A stretch of 64,000 bases of DNA from NCBI GenBank assembly GCA_019639075.1, contig JAHBSO010000002.1:186001-250000 (forward strand), given 5' to 3'. The notes beneath the pieces are model-generated. The model searched no databases. It was not told the DNA's origin and saw only the letters and a list, made by a program, of their open reading frames with translations. The translations under genes and the position numbers were made by a program. Shown piece after piece: positions 58,671 through 64,000 of the stretch. Source of the stretch: Actinomycetota bacterium (GTDB lineage: Bacteria; Actinomycetota; Acidimicrobiia; Acidimicrobiales; Iamiaceae). The number at the start of each line of letters is the position of its first letter. Position 1 is the stretch's first letter.

Positions 58671-59414
58671 ATGGCAACGACAACGGTCGCCCGCGGTCCG
58701 GCCAAGCCGGGCGCTCGGGCCAAACGCAAGGCTCCGTTCCCGGTCGAGTTCTACCGGTCCGCCCTGGGCAAGAAGTACGTCATGGCGATCACCGGGATCA
58801 TGCTGATCGGCTTCGTGATCGCCCACATGGTCGGCAACCTCAAGATGTACCTGGGGCCCGAGGAGTTCAACCACTACGGCGAGTTCCTCCGCGAGCTGCT
58901 GGTGCCGATCCTGCCCCGCACGGTCGCGCTCTGGCTCCTGCGCATCGGGCTCATCGCCGCCTTCGTCCTCCACATCCACGCCGCGTACTCCCTGACCCGG
59001 ATCAACCACGCCGCCCGCACGGTGAAGTACCAGAGCAAGCGCGACTACATCGCCGCCAACTGGGCCAGCCGCACCATGCGGTACACGGGCGTGATCTTCG
59101 GGATCTTCCTCGTCTGGCACCTCTTCGACCTGACCTTCACCGGCACGAACTACCACTACGTGCGGGGCATGCCCTACGAGAACGTCGCCAACAGCCTCAG
59201 CCGGGTCCCCGTCGCCCTGCTCTACATCGTGGGCAACCTCGCCCTCGGCGTGCACCTCTTCCACGGCACCTGGAGCCTCTTCCAGTCGCTCGGCTGGTCG
59301 AACCCCCGGTTCAACGCCTGGCGCCGCAACATCGCCGTCGCCATCGCCGCCATCGTCGTCATCGGCAACGTCTCGTTCCCGATCGCCGTGCTCGCCGGCG
59401 CCGTGCACACCTGA
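58671..59414 (+). CDS. sdhC: Succinate dehydrogenase cytochrome b558 subunit
   Basis: A 247-residue diheme membrane anchor of type-B succinate dehydrogenase/fumarate reductase. Five helices: [72 protein letters not shown] and [14 protein letters not shown]. Histidines in [19 protein letters not shown] and VHLFHG are candidate heme ligands. It passes electrons to menaquinone. No separate SdhD is present, consistent with the b558 class. First gene of sdhCAB; ATG 58671 follows a GTG and GGAGG is 13 nt upstream. Confidence 0.95.
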   Translation: MATTTVARGPAKPGARAKRKAPFPVEFYRSALGKKYVMAITGIMLIGFVIAHMVGNLKMYLGPEEFNHYGEFLRELLVPILPRTVALWLLRIGLIAAFVLHIHAAYSLTRINHAARTVKYQSKRDYIAANWASRTMRYTGVIFGIFLVWHLFDLTFTGTNYHYVRGMPYENVANSLSRVPVALLYIVGNLALGVHLFHGTWSLFQSLGWSNPRFNAWRRNIAVAIAAIVVIGNVSFPIAVLAGAVHT

Positions 59415-59427
59415 GGAACCGGAACCC

Positions 59428-61340
<1,913 letters not shown>

Positions 61341-61344
<4 letters not shown>

Positions 61345-62114
61345 AAGAGATCAACGTCACCCTCAAGGTCTGGCGGCAGGACGGACCGAACGCGGCCGGC
61401 CACTTCGACACGATCCCGGCGCCCGGCATCAAGGACGAGATGTCGTTCCTCGAGATGCTCGACCTCGTCAACGAGCGCCTGATCGCCGACGGCAAGGACG
61501 CCATCGTCTTCGACCACGACTGCCGCGAGGGCATCTGCGGCACCTGCTCGCTGATGATCGACGGCCAGGCGCACGGCCCCCAGAAGGGCACCGCCACCTG
61601 CCAGCTCCACATGCGCAAGTTCGCCGACGGCGACGAGATCGTGATCGAGCCCTGGCGGGCCACCGCCTTCCCGATCGTCAAGGACCTGATGGTCGACCGG
61701 GCGGCGTTCGACCGCATCATCGAGGCCGGCGGCTTCATCACCGCCGAGACCGGTGGCGCACCCGACGCCAACATCACGCCCATCCCGAAGACCGTCGCCG
61801 ACGCGGCCATGGACGCTGCGGCGTGCATCGGCTGCGGTGCCTGCGTGGCCGCGTGCCCCAACTCGGCCGCCCAGCTGTTCACCTCGGCGAAGGTGTCGCA
61901 CCTGAACCTGCTCCCGCAGGGCCAGGCCGAGCGCTACAAGCGGGTCGAGGCCATGGTCGACACCATGGAGGAGCTGTTCGGCTCGTGCACGAACCACGGC
62001 GAGTGCGAAGAGGCCTGCCCCAAGTCGATCTCGATCGACTTCATCGCCCTCATGAACAGCGAGTACCTCAAGTCGAAGTTCAAGAACCGCAAGCGCCTCT
62101 CCCAGCACGACTGA
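61341..62114 (+). CDS. sdhB: Succinate dehydrogenase/fumarate reductase iron-sulfur subunit
   Basis: A 257-residue iron-sulfur protein. [2Fe-2S] cysteines in [15 protein letters not shown] and TATCQLHM, then [15 protein letters not shown] and [15 protein letters not shown] for the [4Fe-4S] and [3Fe-4S] clusters. GTG 61341 overlaps the sdhA stop. Completes the complex with sdhC and sdhA. The following lipoprotein gene starts 107 bp later and is probably separate. Confidence 0.97.
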
Positions 62115-62220
62115 ACCGAGCGGCCCCTCGTCGTCGCGGGTAGCTTGCCTGGAGCGGCCGACCCCGGGCGGGAGGCCCGGTCGTCACCACGACGGGTACG
62201 TCGACGACGCGGGGGCTGCG

Positions 62221-63477
62221 ATGTTGCGATCAGGAAGTCCGACCCGGGGCCGACGGCGGCGCCGTTGGGTGCTGGGCCTGCTGGGCCCGCTGGTGCTGGT
62301 GGCCGCAGCGTGCGAACCGGTACCGCACCCGAACCACGTCGTGGTCGACCCGGCCTCGACGATCGAGGCCGTCCTCCTGAGCGGTGACGGACATTTCGTC
62401 GTCGCCCGGGCCACAGCGGCCAGCGCCACGGTGCCCGGGCCCGGACTCTGGCTCATCGATCGACGCGACGGCACGACCTCGGAGCTCCCGCTCGCCCCCG
62501 ACTCCCTCCTGGGGATCAGCGACGACGGCCAACGGATCCTGGTGCAGGACCCCGGGACCACGCGGGTCTGGACGGACGGTGCGTACGTCACCGCGGCCCC
62601 GGCCGGCTCCGTGTTCAGCCGAGATCTGCGGTTCGCGATCTTCACGGGCCTGCTCACCTCCCGTCTCACCCGCGTCGACCTCGCCACCGGGACGAGGACC
62701 GTGTTCGGGACGGCGGGCCTGAACGCGACCGGCATCGGCATCAGCGACGACGGCGCCATCGCCTGGTACCAGACGACCGACCCCGTGGACGGCTGTTCCA
62801 CCACGATCTTCGAGATCGCGACCGCCGCGACCACGGTGTTCCCGACCTGCGACGCGATCGTGAGCGCGTCCGGCAACTTCGTCGCCGAGGCGCCCCTGCT
62901 CGACGTCTACGGGTTCGAAGGCACGCACTTCGGTGGGTCTATGCGGATCCGGCTCTTCTACCGGTGGGACCCGGACACGGTCATCGCCGAGATGTCCACG
63001 ATCGACGAAGCGCTGTTCACCGACATCAAGGTCGCGGCCGACCGGCCCGTGGTCTGGGCGACCGAGGTGCTGGCGACCGGCAGCGTCTCCACCCCTTGCG
63101 GCACCTTGTTCACCCCGCCGTGCGACTTCACCCAGACGACCACGGCCATCGTGGTCGCCAGCCCCAAGGGGACCCACCGGATGTCCGCGCCCGCCGACCT
63201 CGGCTCGGTGTTCATCGACTACCGGCCGAAACCGACGACGATCACCGCCGACGGGCGGTTCCTCGCCTTCAGCTCGGGCGACGGCGAGCTCCACGTCCTC
63301 GATCGCCTCGGCTCCCGCCAGGAGGTCCTCGTCGGCGACGGCGCCCTGGGGAAGCCTCGGATCAGCAACGACGGGCGGGTGGTGGTCGTCGGTGAGAACC
63401 CCGTGCCCACGTACCCGGGCACGGGCTGGCAGGAGTTCCTGGCCGACGGCGAAGCGGCGACACCCGTCGCGCCCTGA
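62221..63477 (+). CDS. Secreted beta-propeller-like lipoprotein, unknown function
   Basis: A 418-residue exported protein. A twin-arginine-like basic start (TRGRRRRRWVLGLLGPLVLVAAAC) leads to a lipobox cysteine about residue 31. The mature part repeats ISDDGQRILV-type strands (LLGISDDGQRILVQ, GIGISDDGAIAWYQ, ITADGRFLAFSSGDGEL, KPRISNDGRVVVVG), as in TolB/WD40-like propellers. Several cysteine pairs (GCSTT, PTCDA, TPCGTL, PPCDF) suggest disulfides. No enzymatic motif seen; possibly a cell-wall binding or sensor protein. Confidence 0.75.
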   Translation: MLRSGSPTRGRRRRRWVLGLLGPLVLVAAACEPVPHPNHVVVDPASTIEAVLLSGDGHFVVARATAASATVPGPGLWLIDRRDGTTSELPLAPDSLLGISDDGQRILVQDPGTTRVWTDGAYVTAAPAGSVFSRDLRFAIFTGLLTSRLTRVDLATGTRTVFGTAGLNATGIGISDDGAIAWYQTTDPVDGCSTTIFEIATAATTVFPTCDAIVSASGNFVAEAPLLDVYGFEGTHFGGSMRIRLFYRWDPDTVIAEMSTIDEALFTDIKVAADRPVVWATEVLATGSVSTPCGTLFTPPCDFTQTTTAIVVASPKGTHRMSAPADLGSVFIDYRPKPTTITADGRFLAFSSGDGELHVLDRLGSRQEVLVGDGALGKPRISNDGRVVVVGENPVPTYPGTGWQEFLADGEAATPVAP

Positions 63478-63519
63478 TCCGGGCGCCGACCCCGCGCCGT
63501 GCCGGGGTACGTTCGGGCG

Positions 63520-64000
63520 ATGATCCCCTCGCCGACCCGATCGGGGCGACGCGTGCTCACGGTGCTGGTCGCCGCCGCGCTCGTCGTCACCGCGTGCAGC
63601 AGCTCCGACGACGAGTCCTCGGGGCCGACGACCACCGCCGACGCCGCCGCGACCACCACCGCGCCCGGCGCGGTCGGCGAGGGCACCTTGGCGCGCTACG
63701 CCGACTACGAGACGGTCAGCTACGACGACCCGGCGCACTGGGTGTGCCGTCCCGACATCGCCGACGACATCTGCGACGGCGACCTCGACGCCACCGTGGT
63801 CGAGGCCGACGGCAGCACCTCTGTCGAGACGTTCGAGGCCGACCCCGACGCCCCGATCGACTGCTTCTACGTCTACCCGACCATCTCCCAGGACCAGACG
63901 ACCTACAGCGACTGGGACTTCTCCGCCGACCAGGAGGGCTTCGTCACCCTCCAGCAGGCCGCCCGCCTCGGGTCGGTGTGCCGGGTGTTCGCCCCGGTCT
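63520..64000 (+). CDS. DUF3089-type lipoprotein, 3' partial
   Basis: A lipoprotein gene running off the right edge; 160 codons visible. The signal peptide RRVLTVLVAAALVVTAC ends in a lipobox cysteine at residue 26, followed by a Ser/Asp/Thr linker. The domain start YADYETVSYDDPAHWVCRPD and IDCFYVYPTISQDQTTYSDWDFSADQEGF matches DUF3089, an alpha/beta-hydrolase-like family. The nucleophile region lies outside the window. 42 bp after the preceding lipoprotein gene. Confidence 0.8.
   Translation, partial: MIPSPTRSGRRVLTVLVAAALVVTACSSSDDESSGPTTTADAAATTTAPGAVGEGTLARYADYETVSYDDPAHWVCRPDIADDICDGDLDATVVEADGSTSVETFEADPDAPIDCFYVYPTISQDQTTYSDWDFSADQEGFVTLQQAARLGSVCRVFAPV

Overview
The window is very high-GC, gene-dense DNA with frequent GTG starts, many ATGA/GTGA overlaps and several leaderless-looking promoters. 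Together with repeated class III CoA-transferases, cytochromes P450, F420/flavin-type luciferase-like oxidoreductases, SDRs, a DrrA-like ABC pair, WYL and TetR regulators and a three-gene b558-type succinate dehydrogenase, this points to an actinobacterium. Class Acidimicrobiia is my best guess, by inference from family mix only. I see no rRNA, tRNA, CRISPR array, transposase or phage structural gene. No gene-free stretch exceeds 300 bases.

Layout. 1-4.7 kb: truncated sulfotransferase, amidohydrolase, a CoA-transferase with swapped domain order, and an enoyl-CoA hydratase carrying repeat DNA in frame. 4.7-8.2 kb: two membrane-anchored proteins divergent from a response regulator/histidine kinase pair. 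8.2-14.4 kb: SDRs, a methyltransferase, thiolase, TesB-like thioesterase and CoA-transferase. 14.4-19.8 kb: a HEPN/nucleotidyltransferase toxin-antitoxin candidate, a GntR/membrane-protein operon with a canonical promoter, and a WYL regulator divergent from an ABC exporter. 20-31.6 kb: P450s, aldehyde dehydrogenase, luciferase-like oxidoreductase, amidohydrolase, two acyl-CoA ligases (one FadD3-like) and enoyl-CoA hydratase. 31.8-33.4 kb: a small membrane protein, VapBC and a small orphan. 33.4-46.9 kb: an acyl-CoA dehydrogenase pair, SnoaL-like protein, KshB-like reductase, SDR, CMD protein, Rieske oxygenase, a second PIN module, a P450 remnant, TetR, amidohydrolase, FMN-dependent monooxygenase, FMN reductase and aldehyde dehydrogenase. 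47-58.5 kb: acyl-CoA synthetase, DUF1214-like protein, amidohydrolase, P450, lipoprotein esterase, MaoC dehydratase, GH2 enzyme and an XRE/ImmA pair. 58.7-62.1 kb: sdhCAB. 62.2-64 kb: two lipoproteins, the last cut by the window end.

How it works together. The 10-57 kb region reads as an oxidative catabolic island for an alicyclic, steroid-like or terpenoid substrate. P450s and Rieske/KshB-type chemistry would introduce oxygen. Aldehyde dehydrogenases and CoA ligases would make acyl-CoAs. Acyl-CoA dehydrogenases, hydratases, thiolase and CoA-transferases would degrade them. A 15-bp near-palindrome of the form GATAATGNCRTTCTC recurs at several of these promoters. In two cases it overlaps the -10 of a well-formed TTGCAR-17-GATAAT promoter, and in a third it overlaps a leaderless promoter. 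This suggests one local regulon, possibly under the TetR gene at 41.2 kb.

The other notable theme is short palindromic repeats. Family R1 is built on GGGGTCGGANCCC. Family R2 is built on TTTCGACTCGCTTCGCTCG. R3 is a 51-bp inverted pair. They sit immediately at gene 3' ends, supply stop codons to several genes, and in two enzymes (4.0 kb and 29.6 kb) have been absorbed into the reading frame as inter-motif linkers.
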